A stretch of 18,341 bases of DNA from Caldilineaceae bacterium (GCA_028819675.1 JAPPKT010000055.1:1-18341); one strand, 5' to 3'. Numbered from the stretch's first letter, positions 1 to 8,610 are shown. Made by a program: numbers and translations. The notes: a model not told the origin generated them from the letters alone.

Positions 1-311
1 CCTCAGTGGGAAGGTTGTCCGCGGGAATAACAGGGCTGGTCAGGCCGCTGGAACCTTTCGCCCGCAACAGATGGTACGTGGATGAGGTATACGCCTTATG
101 GATCGTTGGCCCCCTGCTTGGACTCTCCAACTGGTTCAGCCGTGTAGTGGACCAAGGCGTCGTTGATGGTGCTGTAAATCTCGTCGGCCAGGCAAATCTG
201 TCGTTGGGCGGCGCATTGCGCAAGGTCCACAACGGCCTGGTACCAACATACGCGTTGAGTCTTTTCTGCGGTGTCGTGGCCCTTCTATTGTGGTTTGTGA
301 TTGGAGGCTAG
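1..311 (+). CDS. nuoL: NADH-quinone oxidoreductase subunit L, C-terminal end (partial)
   Basis: This is the last ~100 residues of the large antiporter-like subunit of complex I; the 5' part lies outside the window and the frame is entered at base 3. The visible piece has the NuoL tail pattern: a PLEPFARNRWYVDEVY segment, an amphipathic stretch, then a final hydrophobic helix (LSLFCGVVALLLWFVIGG) just before the TAG stop. In complex I, NuoL is the distal proton-pumping subunit, with a long lateral helix and a final transmembrane helix that clamp the membrane arm. Identity rests on this C-terminal pattern plus the immediately following nuoM and nuoN in the canonical L-M-N order. The gap to nuoM is 65 bases with no terminator, so the three are probably co-transcribed. 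The catalytic Glu/Lys residues of NuoL are upstream and cannot be checked here. Confidence 0.85.
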   Translation, partial: SVGRLSAGITGLVRPLEPFARNRWYVDEVYALWIVGPLLGLSNWFSRVVDQGVVDGAVNLVGQANLSLGGALRKVHNGLVPTYALSLFCGVVALLLWFVIGG

Positions 312-376
312 AAGCGGTGCGTGTTTCAGGCTCCGAGGTGACCACCATCCGTTAGCGATAACTCACTGGTATCTTT

Positions 377-1906
377 ATGCTCTCGACCCTAACATTTTTG
401 CCCGTAGTCGGCGCCATCGTCGTTCTGCTGGCACCGAGCGATAACCTCAAGAAGTGGTTGGCATTCGGCGCAACGATCGCCACGTTCGTTGTAAGCCTGT
501 TGCTGCTGCCAGGCTGGCAAGAGATCCCGGATATGCAGTTTGTTGAGCGCTATGCCTGGATGCCGGACCTGAACATCTACTACCATTTGGGCGTGGATGG
601 GATCAGCCTGTGGCTGGTCCTGTTGACAACACTGCTGATGCCGATCGCGGTCGCCTTCAGCAACCAGCATATCAAGCAGAATCTCGGCGGTTACCTGGCA
701 CTGATGTTGCTGATGGAGACGGCTGTGCTGGGCGTTTTTCTGGCGCTGGACTTGGTGCTGTTCTACGTATTCTGGGAGTTCAGCCTGATTCCAATGGCCT
801 TCCTGATTGGCAAGTGGGGCAGCCAAAATCGGATATACGCTGCAATCAAGTTTTTCCTGTACACGCTGGCAGGATCGGCACTGATGCTGGTGGCAATTCT
901 TGCCCTCTATTTCAATGCCGGCACATTTGACCTGCTCGCGTTGCAGGAAGCCGGTCTGCCTCCGGGATTGCAGCAGTTGGCGTTTCTGGCGTTTGCGCTT
1001 GCCTTTGCCATAAAGGTTCCGCTGTTTCCCTTTCACACATGGCTGCCCGACGCACACGTTGAGGCACCCACGGCCGGTTCGGTCATATTGGCCGGTGTGC
1101 TCCTGAAGCTGGGTACATACGGATTTCTGCGATTCGCTTTGCCGCTGTTCCCTGTGGCGGTCGCCGACTACGCTGCGCTCATTTCAATTTTGGCAGTCAT
1201 CGGTATTCTTTACGGCGCGCTCGTTGCTCTTGCGCAGCGGGACCTGAAGTCGCTGGTAGCTTACTCCTCAGTGGCCCACATGGGTTTCGTTGTTTTAGGG
1301 ATATTTGCCTTGAATGAGCAGGGCATCAGCGGGGCGGTTCTGCAGATGGTCAACCATGGTCTCAGCACTGGCGCACTGTTCCTGATGGTGGGGATGCTCT
1401 ACGAGCGACGCCACACGCGGCTGCTGAAGGATTACGGCGGCCTTTGGGCCAGTGTGCCGATCTTTTCGTTTTTCTTCCTGATTGTAGCGATGAGCAGCGC
1501 GGGCCTTCCCGGACTGAACGGCTTTATCGGCGAGTTCACGATTTTGCTCGGCACATACAAGAGTTCTCCGTTATTTGCCGTCCTCGGCACCGCCGGCGTC
1601 ATCCTGGCCGCCTGGTACCTGCTGCATGCGTTCAGGCAGGTGGCTCAGGGCGAATTGACGAATCCCGCCAATTTCAAGGGAAAGCTGCCCGACTTGAACT
1701 GGGCTGAGATCGGTCAGCTGCTGCCAATTGTGCTGCTTTTCTTTGTAATCGGATTGGCGCCGAATTTCTTCCTGGACAAGATCAATCCCTCTGTGGCGGC
1801 GCTGGAGGTTGTCCAGACACCCGTAGTTGGAGACGGGCGGCTGGTGGACAGCAGCTACCTGCCGTCGCTAACTGCTGACAACCATACCTGGACCTCTATC
1901 TACTAA
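377..1906 (+). CDS. nuoM: NADH-quinone oxidoreductase subunit M
   Basis: A 509-residue polytopic membrane protein, the normal length for NuoM, one of three Mrp-antiporter-like proton-pumping subunits of complex I. Family marks are all present: FYVFWEFSLIPM with the key membrane Glu at residue 134; AIKVPLFPFHTWLPDAHVEA with Lys213 and His220; VLLKLGTYGFLR with Lys244; the broken-helix motif RDLKSLVAYSSVAHMG at 289-303; and LPGLNGFIGEF with Glu386. The Glu and Lys residues form the buried charged axis that couples quinone reduction to proton movement. The ATG at 377 has only a weak ribosome binding site, but no better in-frame start precedes the first transmembrane helix (LTFLPVVGAIVVLLA). The C-terminal ~40 residues are polar. 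nuoN begins only 5 bases after the TAA stop, indicating tight operon coupling. Confidence 0.96.
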   Translation: MLSTLTFLPVVGAIVVLLAPSDNLKKWLAFGATIATFVVSLLLLPGWQEIPDMQFVERYAWMPDLNIYYHLGVDGISLWLVLLTTLLMPIAVAFSNQHIKQNLGGYLALMLLMETAVLGVFLALDLVLFYVFWEFSLIPMAFLIGKWGSQNRIYAAIKFFLYTLAGSALMLVAILALYFNAGTFDLLALQEAGLPPGLQQLAFLAFALAFAIKVPLFPFHTWLPDAHVEAPTAGSVILAGVLLKLGTYGFLRFALPLFPVAVADYAALISILAVIGILYGALVALAQRDLKSLVAYSSVAHMGFVVLGIFALNEQGISGAVLQMVNHGLSTGALFLMVGMLYERRHTRLLKDYGGLWASVPIFSFFFLIVAMSSAGLPGLNGFIGEFTILLGTYKSSPLFAVLGTAGVILAAWYLLHAFRQVAQGELTNPANFKGKLPDLNWAEIGQLLPIVLLFFVIGLAPNFFLDKINPSVAALEVVQTPVVGDGRLVDSSYLPSLTADNHTWTSIY

Positions 1907-1911
1907 CTGCT

Positions 1912-3378
1912 ATGGACACCGCACTTCTATTCGACAATGCCATAGTTCTACTGCCGGAGTTCGTTCTGGCCGTGGGCGTCATGGTCCTGATGTTGGTAGA
2001 CATCACCCGACGCGGGCAGAATGGCTCGCAGTTTCTGGCCAGTCTGTCTGTTGTTATCCTCTTGCTGGGTATCGGCGCGTCCGTGATGATTTGGGGCAGG
2101 GCACCGGTGGAATATCTGGACGGGGCCGTATCTGACGGATTTGCGCTGAGCGTTCGTTTGGTCATCCTGATTGCCGGTGTATTGGGCGTATTACTGAGCC
2201 GCAACAACCTCCCGGCGGTTGAACGACAAGGGGGAGCCTTCTACTCCTTGTATCTGCTGGCAGTTATCGGCATGATGTTGATGGGTACGGCTACCAACTT
2301 GATCGTCCTATTCATTGCCCTTGAAATCTTTTCGCTGGCACTCTACATCCTGAGCGGCTTCTATCGGGACAATCCTCGAAGCATAGAAGCTGCCATGAAG
2401 TACTTTCTGCTGGGCGCGTTCGCCAGCACGTTTTTCGTTTACGGTTCTGCCCTGCTTTACGGCGCCGGCGGCAGCGCTCATTTCGCCCGGATTCATGAAA
2501 CACTGGCAACGGGCGGCGGCAACCCCTCTCTTGTCTTGCCCGGAATCGCGCTCCTGCTGGTCGGGTTTGGCTTCAAGGTGAGCCTAGTTCCATTCCACAT
2601 GTGGACGCCGGACGTGTATCAGGGCGCGCCGACCCCGGTGACGGCCTTCATGAGCGTGGGCACAAAGGCCGCGGCCTTCGCCGGATTCTTCCGGCTGATG
2701 ATGACCGCCCTGCCTTCCTATCATGACCAGTGGGCCACGCCCCTTGCGATTCTTGCGGTCCTGACCATGACGGTAGGCAACCTGACTGCCTTGCGACAGA
2801 GCAGCGTGAAACGGATGCTGGCCTACTCGGGCATTGCCCACGCCGGCAATATCCTCATCGCCCTGGTGGCAGGGACAGTTGCAGCTTCGTCTGCCGCTGC
2901 CTTTTATCTGTTCGCGTACGCGTTCATGAACATCGGCGCGTTTACAGTAGTAATTGGCTTCGACAAGCAGTTTGGGAATGAAAATGACTTGGAGCAGAGC
3001 AGACTGGCGGGCGTCGCCGACAGGTTCCCGGTTCTGGCGGCGGCAATGGCCATATTTATGCTCAGTTTGAGTGGGATGCCACCGCTGGCCGGATTTTTCG
3101 GTAAATTCCTTGTCTTCAAGGCGGCCGTGGAGGCCGGCTGGGCCTGGCTGGTGGTGATTGGGGTCCTGAACAGCGCCATCAGCGCGTATTACTATTTGCG
3201 GGTCGTCGTTGCGATGTATTTCCAGCAACCTGCAGAAATCGGAGGCGAGAAGGAGCCGGTCCTGGTTCCCGCTTCACGCTCTTCGGTCTTTGTCGTTGTG
3301 GTCTCGGTCATTGCGGTTGTCGTTATCGGCCTGCAACCAGGGCTTTGGGCAGACCTGCTGAGGGGTCTGGGCCAGTGA
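1912..3378 (+). CDS. nuoN: NADH-quinone oxidoreductase subunit N
   Basis: A 488-residue polytopic membrane protein matching NuoN in length and motifs. It is the third antiporter-like subunit, placed next to NuoK/NuoA in the membrane arm. Diagnostic segments are LFIALEIFSLALYILSGF with Glu138, AAMKYFLLGAFAS with Lys163, FGFKVSLVPFHMWTPDVYQG with Lys222, SVGTKAAAF with Lys252, SSVKRMLAYSGIAHAG at 297-312, and MPPLAGFFGKF with Lys398. In NuoN the last charged position is Lys rather than the Glu of NuoM (Glu386), which separates the two subunits. The ATG follows the nuoM stop by 5 bases. This is the last complex I gene of the cluster: the next gene, rodA, faces it, with only 48 bases between the two stops and no convincing terminator. 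Confidence 0.96.
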   Translation: MDTALLFDNAIVLLPEFVLAVGVMVLMLVDITRRGQNGSQFLASLSVVILLLGIGASVMIWGRAPVEYLDGAVSDGFALSVRLVILIAGVLGVLLSRNNLPAVERQGGAFYSLYLLAVIGMMLMGTATNLIVLFIALEIFSLALYILSGFYRDNPRSIEAAMKYFLLGAFASTFFVYGSALLYGAGGSAHFARIHETLATGGGNPSLVLPGIALLLVGFGFKVSLVPFHMWTPDVYQGAPTPVTAFMSVGTKAAAFAGFFRLMMTALPSYHDQWATPLAILAVLTMTVGNLTALRQSSVKRMLAYSGIAHAGNILIALVAGTVAASSAAAFYLFAYAFMNIGAFTVVIGFDKQFGNENDLEQSRLAGVADRFPVLAAAMAIFMLSLSGMPPLAGFFGKFLVFKAAVEAGWAWLVVIGVLNSAISAYYYLRVVVAMYFQQPAEIGGEKEPVLVPASRSSVFVVVVSVIAVVVIGLQPGLWADLLRGLGQ

Positions 3379-3394
3379 CCTGCAGTCTGCCTCC

Positions 3395-3410
3395 CTGCGT
3401 CGACCCGCAG
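3395..3410. terminator. Weak hairpin between convergent nuoN and rodA
   Basis: CTGCG (3395-3399) and CGCAG (3406-3410) can pair over a 6-base loop in the 48-base gap between two converging genes. There is no T-run on either side, so this is at best a poor intrinsic terminator. It is listed because it is the only structure in the gap where both operons should stop. Confidence 0.2.
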
Positions 3411-3426
3411 CCGCAGAATTCTACAG

Positions 3427-4506
3427 CTACGCGAAATCCATCTTGCGATGGCGCATGACAACGCTTTGCGCCAACCCCACAGCCACCATCATTGAAACCA
3501 GACTGCTTCCGCCGTAGCTCAAGAACGGTAGTGTCATGCCGGTGACGGGCAGGATAGCCAGATTCATCCCCACGTTTACGAACGTCTGAAAGAAGATTAG
3601 TGAGGCAACTCCAAAGGTTATGAGTCGTCCGAACTGGTCTTGGGCCAAGTCAGCAATACGCACCAGTCGCCAGATTACGAAGAATAACAGCAACAGAACC
3701 ATGACTGTGCCTACAAAGCCCAACTCTTCGGCGATGACGCTGAAAATGAAATCTGTATGGCGGACACGCAGAAAGTGCAGACGGTTTTGCGTACCCTCGG
3801 CCCAACCCAATCCTATCCAGCCGCCGTTGCCGATGCTGATCAGTGCCTGTTGTACACTGAAGGCTGCGTCTACGTTGGAGCCCGGATCGAGGAAGACCTC
3901 AATCCGTCTCAACATGTAGTCCTGCAGCGTTCCCCTTAAGAGCGGCCAAGCAGCCGCCGCGGCCGCCACTCCCAGGAAGATGTGCGTCCACCGGACGCCG
4001 TTGATAAGAATCAACGTACCGCAGATGAACGCCAGTGTAACGGTCATTCCCAGATCTGGTTGGATGTAAACCAGCACTAATGGAAAGAGCAAGAGAATAA
4101 CGGCTCCTAACAAATAAGGGAGCCTGTGAATACGGTCCTGAAAGCGGCTGAGGTACCACGCGAAAAAAACAATCAGCAGGAATTTGCCAGCCTCGGTAGG
4201 CTGAACATCGATACCCAGGTTCAGCCAGCGTTGGGCCCCGTTCTTGACTTCGCCAACGAAGTAGACTGCCACCAAGGAGACCATGAGCAGGAAGTAGCTT
4301 GGTTGGGCCAGCAGTTCCAGATGTCGGTAGTCAAAGAGCGCCGCAGTAACCAGCGCGATTGCGCCGAGCATCGTAAAAAAGAGTTGCCTTTGCCAATAGT
4401 CGGTCAGCGCTACGTTCGTGCTCGTGGCACTGTAGGTCATGGCAATTCCAATGCCGCACAGAAGTAAGACGGCAAAGAAGAGTGGTCGGTCGAAGTGTCT
4501 GATCAT
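3427..4506 (-). CDS. rodA: SEDS peptidoglycan glycosyltransferase RodA
   Basis: A 359-residue polytopic protein of the SEDS family (RodA/FtsW/SpoVE), which polymerises lipid II into glycan strands at the lateral wall. Family marks: KNGAQRWLNLG at 88-98, VQPTEAGKF at 101-109, YIQPDLGMTV at 147-156, RVRHTDFIFSVIAEELGFVG at 247-266 containing the catalytic-site Asp252 (equivalent to the essential Asp in E. coli RodA), and MNLAILPVTGMTLPFLSYGGSS at 314-335. The clustering with mrdA/PBP2 and mreBCD makes RodA more likely than FtsW, since PBP2 is the transpeptidase partner of RodA. The ATG at 4506 follows the minD stop by 22 bases, so it is probably the last gene of the shape operon; no strong ribosome binding site is visible. 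It converges with nuoN. Confidence 0.93.
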   Translation of the reverse strand: MIRHFDRPLFFAVLLLCGIGIAMTYSATSTNVALTDYWQRQLFFTMLGAIALVTAALFDYRHLELLAQPSYFLLMVSLVAVYFVGEVKNGAQRWLNLGIDVQPTEAGKFLLIVFFAWYLSRFQDRIHRLPYLLGAVILLLFPLVLVYIQPDLGMTVTLAFICGTLILINGVRWTHIFLGVAAAAAAWPLLRGTLQDYMLRRIEVFLDPGSNVDAAFSVQQALISIGNGGWIGLGWAEGTQNRLHFLRVRHTDFIFSVIAEELGFVGTVMVLLLLFFVIWRLVRIADLAQDQFGRLITFGVASLIFFQTFVNVGMNLAILPVTGMTLPFLSYGGSSLVSMMVAVGLAQSVVMRHRKMDFA

Positions 4507-4528
4507 CGGTTGTTCGGGTGGTCACCAG

Positions 4529-5398
4529 CTACAGACCAAGGAGACGCCGAAGACGCTCCGGCCAGCTGACTTCCTGGAAATGCATCAGCGGGACATTGTA
4601 ACCCAGCAGGCGCTGGGCGATATTGTGGTAGGCGCGGCTGACGTATTTTTTTCGATCCAGGGCAACGGGCCATCCTTTGTTGGCGGAAACTATGATCTGA
4701 TCATCGTCAGGCACGATTCCCAAGAGGTCGATGCTCAAAATACTCAGAATGTCGTCCCTGGTGATCATCTCTTTCCGCCGCACCAGACGCGGATTGTACC
4801 GATTGATGATGAGACGCGCTTGTGTGTTCAAGTCACGCTCCAGCAGGTAAATGACTTTATCGGCATCCCGTAGGGCACTGACTTCGGGCGTTGTCACAAT
4901 AATCACTTCCGAAGCGGCGGCAATCGCGTTCTGGAAGCCCAATTCGATGCCGGCGGGAGAGTCCACCAGGACAAAATCCGCGATTGCACGCAGCTCCTCG
5001 CAGAGGGTCATCATCTGGTCGGGTGCGACTGCAGTTTTGTCCCGCGTCTGGGAGCTCGGCAAGAGGTACAGTTCATCCACGCGCTTGTCGGGCACGAGGG
5101 ACTCATGCAGGGAGCAACGCCCCTCGATTACGTCAACCAGATTGTAAACAACCCGGCTCTCCAGTCCCATTACGATGTCCAAGTTTCTCAGGCCAATATC
5201 AGCGTCAACAACTATCACCCGCTGACCTGCCATCGCCAGAGCCGTACCCAGGTTGGCAGCGGTTGTCGTCTTTCCCACTCCTCCTTTGCCGGACGTCAAA
5301 GTCAGGACGAGCCCCCCGTCTGCATCATCGTCTCGATGGTCCGGGGTTGCATTGGCGGTGGGCGAGAGATCGCCCCTCACTGTTTCACCTGTTTGCAT
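4529..5398 (-). CDS. minD: Septum site-determining protein MinD (ATPase)
   Basis: MinD is a membrane-associated P-loop ATPase that recruits MinC and so blocks FtsZ rings away from midcell. The deviant Walker A motif SGKGGVGKTT is at residues 36-45, followed by VDADIGLRNLD (switch region), LVDSPAGIE (Walker B-like) and SALRDADK. The tail PERLRRLLGL matches the short amphipathic membrane-targeting helix of MinD. Three starts are possible: TTG at 5413, ATG at 5398 (used here), and GTG at 5380, which has an AGGTG five bases upstream and would begin 4 bases after the minC stop. All leave an N-terminal segment of roughly 20-35 polar residues before the usual MinD start, which is longer than in E. 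coli or B. subtilis. With the ATG, the gene overlaps the end of minC by 14 bases. No minE is visible. Confidence 0.94.
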   Translation of the reverse strand: MQTGETVRGDLSPTANATPDHRDDDADGGLVLTLTSGKGGVGKTTTAANLGTALAMAGQRVIVVDADIGLRNLDIVMGLESRVVYNLVDVIEGRCSLHESLVPDKRVDELYLLPSSQTRDKTAVAPDQMMTLCEELRAIADFVLVDSPAGIELGFQNAIAAASEVIIVTTPEVSALRDADKVIYLLERDLNTQARLIINRYNPRLVRRKEMITRDDILSILSIDLLGIVPDDDQIIVSANKGWPVALDRKKYVSRAYHNIAQRLLGYNVPLMHFQEVSWPERLRRLLGL

Positions 5399-6338
5399 CC
5401 CAGGGATCCACAACTATCTGATTGTCGATGACTCTGGCCACTTCGGGCCTGCCGCTGTTTTCTCGTTTCCAGAACCAGTAGCCGGGATTGCTGGATGCAC
5501 TTTTTGGCGTCATGGCAATGTGGCGGGCAATCCGCATCTGCACAGGTTCAAAATCAAGTGCGGTTACGATGGCACGGTTGTCTCCCATGGCGCCCGCATG
5601 CACAGTTCCTCGCAGGCGGCCCCATACCAGTACGTCGCCGCCGCTAATCACCTGCGCACCCGGGTTGACGTCGCCCAGGATGACGACAGAACCGGCGTGA
5701 CGAATCGACTGGCCGGAGCGGAGATTGCCCCGGTAGATGTACGGCGGGGGTGCGGATTCTACGCTGGGTTCGTCCGCCCAGGGTGTGACAGCAGCCTGTT
5801 CGCTTTCCCTTTCGGTACCGACCGCTCTTTGGCCCAGCGACTCGAACGGTGTCGCGTGAAAGTCGCGGCCAGGCGGAAGGCCACCGTCTTCACCAAGAGA
5901 GGCCGGGTAGAGCCCGCGCGCTTCTTGGGTGGGAAGACGCTCTCCGTTTCTGACTTGCTTGGGTTCCAATCTGACTACAGGCGGCGGCGTATCTCCTTCC
6001 CAAATGACGTCCAGCCCCAACTGTTTTGCTACCTGAAAGGAGCCGCGATTGCCCGTGTGCAGCGACACCAGAACGATATTCTGTTCCTCCAGAACTTCAT
6101 TTACTGCCTGGAGGTCGTCTGCAGTGACCGTCCTGTCGCCAATTGCCAGCGACATACGCTCGTCTCGGAAGAAGCCATCAGCCTGCGAGATATGACGTGC
6201 GAGATAGTCGACGACTTCCGCCCACGCGCCCTTGTCGTCTGCCACATCGACGACGGTATAGCCTCCCCGGCCTTTGATGCGAACGTCCGGCCTGGAGGAA
6301 AACCTGCCCCTCGTTGAGGAAAAGCTGCGAGTACTCAT
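5385..6338 (-). CDS. minC: Septum formation inhibitor MinC
   Basis: MinC binds FtsZ and, when recruited by MinD, inhibits Z-ring assembly. This protein of 317 residues is longer than usual (about 230). The C-terminal beta-helix domain at ~200-275 is unmistakable: YRGNLRSGQSIRHAG, VVILGDVNPGAQVISGGD, VLVWGRLRGTVHAGAMGD, and a closing PVQMRIA. The RSGQ segment lies in the MinD-binding face of the family. The N-terminal FtsZ-binding domain covers ~18-115 (RGGYTVVDV, SLHTGNRGSFQVAKQLGL). Between them is an ~80-residue Pro/Glu-rich linker without obvious fold, and a ~40-residue tail follows the helix. The ATG at 6338 has AAGGA four bases upstream. mrdA ends 121 bases upstream, the largest gap between mreD and rodA, so a secondary promoter could lie there, but none is convincing. 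Confidence 0.93.
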   Translation of the reverse strand: MSTRSFSSTRGRFSSRPDVRIKGRGGYTVVDVADDKGAWAEVVDYLARHISQADGFFRDERMSLAIGDRTVTADDLQAVNEVLEEQNIVLVSLHTGNRGSFQVAKQLGLDVIWEGDTPPPVVRLEPKQVRNGERLPTQEARGLYPASLGEDGGLPPGRDFHATPFESLGQRAVGTERESEQAAVTPWADEPSVESAPPPYIYRGNLRSGQSIRHAGSVVILGDVNPGAQVISGGDVLVWGRLRGTVHAGAMGDNRAIVTALDFEPVQMRIARHIAMTPKSASSNPGYWFWKRENSGRPEVARVIDNQIVVDPWDANR

Positions 6339-6459
6339 TCGATCCTTATGGAGAATAGTAGAAAAGCGTTCGCGGGCAACAGTTCAGATCTAAAGGCGGA
6401 AAGTGAAAGCCGAAACTGCGGGTCGCGCGGCGCAACGAAACCCAGTATCGGCGGGTTCG

Positions 6460-8610
6460 CTAGGGACGCAGCTCGTGAAACCAGGCGTGAAGAGTCTCTT
6501 GCGCGACAGGGATGGCTACGGCCGATCCTTCTCCTCCTGAGTAAACAAACACTGTGACAACGATCTCAGGGTCATCATAGGGTGCATAGGCTGTATACCA
6601 GGCGTGGAAAGGAAGATTGCCTTCGTGGTCACGATCGGTACAGTCCTGGATCTCCGGATCATAAGCACAAAACTCTGCCGTGCCGGTCTTGCCGGCGACA
6701 GTAATGCCATCGACGCGACTATTGGGGGAGGTCCCATAGTTGCCATTGACCGCATGCCACATCCCCCTCTGTACGAAGGCGAGCAGGCCTGGGTCTACTG
6801 GCACTCGCTCCTCAATTACCGGTTCGTATTGCCACCGTACCTGGTTTTGCGTGTCTACCTTTTCCTGCACAAATTGGGGTTTGACCACATGGCCGCCGTT
6901 GGCGACCACGGCGGTGCTGACCAGAACCTGCATTGGTGTGCCCAAGACATCGCCCTGGCCGATGGCCATGTTGTAGCTGTCACCGGTTGTCCATGATTCG
7001 GCTTTCGTCAGCCTCTTCCACTGTTCGTCAGGAACGAATGCCCGGACCTCTCCGGGCAGATCCACCTCTGTAATTTCACCGTAGCCGAAGAGTCGCATCC
7101 ACTTGGCGAGGCGTTCGCTCCCCAATCCCACCATGAAATCCGGGTAACCGCCGCCCAGATAGTAGAAGAATATGTCATTGGAAAGGCCGAGCCCCTCGAC
7201 TATGGTCATAGACCCGTGCAAGATATTGAGTTTATGGTTCCAGCTTACAAATTCCTGGGCTTGGGTGGGATCGTCTGGGAAGAAGAAATTAGGGAGGTAT
7301 ATCGGCCCTCGATCCACAAGTGTCGTATAAGGCGTGATCACATTCTCGGCGAGAGCGGCTGTGGCCGAAACAAGCTTGAAAGTTGAACCGGGAGGGTAAA
7401 GTCCGCCGATGGCATAGTTGTAAAGCGGGCGCCGCGTGTCATCTTCCACTTCCAATGCCTGATACTCCGCTCCCAGTCCTTCCGAGAAGATATTGTTGTC
7501 GTAACTGGGGAGGCTGACCAGCCCCAGCATCGCCCCGTTGCGGGGGTCCATTGCCAGCGCTACCCCGTGCGGGGCGCCTGTCTCTTCAAGCTGGCGGGCG
7601 AGGGCGTTGTGCATCACCTCCTGCAAGCGGATGTCCAGGCTCAAATTCAGATTCAGTCCGGGTTCGGGTTCCCGGGCAATGTTGATGGTTCGACTTTCTC
7701 GACCTAAAATATCCACTTCGACGAGTCTCTTGCCGGGGAGACCGCGCAGGGAGTCCTGGTAGGTGTACTCCAGTCCATTCAGGCCAACCGGTTCGTTGGG
7801 GTCTTCATATCCTCTGGCCTTGTAGTTTTCTGCAGCCAGTTTGGGGATGGGCCCCAGGAAGCCCAGTACGTGGCCCGCCAATTCTCGGTAAGGGTATTCC
7901 CGAACGGGTTTCTGCAGTACCTGGACGCCGCGCAACTGGTAGGTTTCCTCTGCCACCTGAAAGGCTCGCTCGCGATCCACAAGGTCCAAAACCGAGATCG
8001 GCTTGTATGAACTGCCTTGCGTTCCCAAGGCCACAGCACGCTCCAGTAGCGCGAGCAGGCCGCCGATAGGGAGCGGCTCAGAGAGGTCTGGAATCAGCGT
8101 CGGAACTTCCTCGAGGACTTCGCGACCTTCATCATCCAGTTTCAGGACTTCCAAGTCGACGAGGCGGAAGGAGAGGCTGAACCCCGCGGATTCGACCGTA
8201 TTCCTGAAATCCTCCCGGCCCAGGTGCAGAAACATCACCTCGGCAATGCGTATCGCCATCTCCGGATCCGTGTTTGCCTGCAGCACTGCCAGCAGCCTCT
8301 CCAGTGCGATACGCTGTTCATCGATGTCGGTGTTGAGGTCGTCCGTGGGCAGATCGGCAGGGATGACGGCAATGACAAAGCTGGGGCGATTGCGCGCCAG
8401 GATTTCGCCGTTCCGATCATAGATGACGCCGCGCGGCGCATGGGTATCGATTTCCCGCAATCTGTTGACGGCCGCCTGTTCCTGGTACGATGCCCCGCTT
8501 ACGATCTGAAGCGAATAGAGACGGAAACAGAATGCAAGAAAGGTCGCCGCCAGCGTCAGGCGGACAATAATGGAAGTTGATGTTGCTGTGTGAGCTGCGC
8601 GTTCGTCCAT
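6460..8610 (-). CDS. mrdA: Penicillin-binding protein 2 (elongasome transpeptidase)
   Basis: A class B penicillin-binding protein that cross-links peptidoglycan during side-wall growth as partner of RodA. It has 716 residues, longer than E. coli PBP2 (about 630). Layout: one N-terminal membrane anchor at ~13-33, a pedestal region starting DTHAPRGVIYDRNGEILA at ~55-72, then the transpeptidase domain with the serine motif S409-T-F-K412 inside YPPGSTFKLVSA, the second motif S477-N-D479, and K641-T-G643 followed by TAEF. Inserts are visible at ~97-210 in the pedestal, and a short loop after the KTG motif carries two cysteines (C648 and C657). The ATG at 8610 has no clear ribosome binding site; the gap to mreD is 61 bases. 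Its place between mreD and rodA supports PBP2 rather than a division-specific PBP3. Confidence 0.94.
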   Translation of the reverse strand: MDERAAHTATSTSIIVRLTLAATFLAFCFRLYSLQIVSGASYQEQAAVNRLREIDTHAPRGVIYDRNGEILARNRPSFVIAVIPADLPTDDLNTDIDEQRIALERLLAVLQANTDPEMAIRIAEVMFLHLGREDFRNTVESAGFSLSFRLVDLEVLKLDDEGREVLEEVPTLIPDLSEPLPIGGLLALLERAVALGTQGSSYKPISVLDLVDRERAFQVAEETYQLRGVQVLQKPVREYPYRELAGHVLGFLGPIPKLAAENYKARGYEDPNEPVGLNGLEYTYQDSLRGLPGKRLVEVDILGRESRTINIAREPEPGLNLNLSLDIRLQEVMHNALARQLEETGAPHGVALAMDPRNGAMLGLVSLPSYDNNIFSEGLGAEYQALEVEDDTRRPLYNYAIGGLYPPGSTFKLVSATAALAENVITPYTTLVDRGPIYLPNFFFPDDPTQAQEFVSWNHKLNILHGSMTIVEGLGLSNDIFFYYLGGGYPDFMVGLGSERLAKWMRLFGYGEITEVDLPGEVRAFVPDEQWKRLTKAESWTTGDSYNMAIGQGDVLGTPMQVLVSTAVVANGGHVVKPQFVQEKVDTQNQVRWQYEPVIEERVPVDPGLLAFVQRGMWHAVNGNYGTSPNSRVDGITVAGKTGTAEFCAYDPEIQDCTDRDHEGNLPFHAWYTAYAPYDDPEIVVTVFVYSGGEGSAVAIPVAQETLHAWFHELRP

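Noticed and set aside
389..1057. Open frame of about 222 codons on the - strand inside nuoM
   Set aside because: Gln/Cys-rich nonsense composition, fully opposite a conserved membrane protein; a shadow of nuoM.
2584..3228. Open frame of about 214 codons on the - strand inside nuoN
   Set aside because: His/Arg/Gly-rich composition with no motif, opposite conserved NuoN motifs; a shadow.
5253..6317. Long open frame (about 354 codons) on the + strand opposite minC and minD
   Set aside because: It is antisense to two clearly recognised genes, has no family pattern or ribosome binding site, and follows from the base composition of the real frames.
6352..6379. Possible promoter (TTGCCC-N16-TATTCT, - strand) just before minC
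   Set aside because: Transcription would start within the ribosome binding site, about 7 bases from the ATG, leaving no usable leader.
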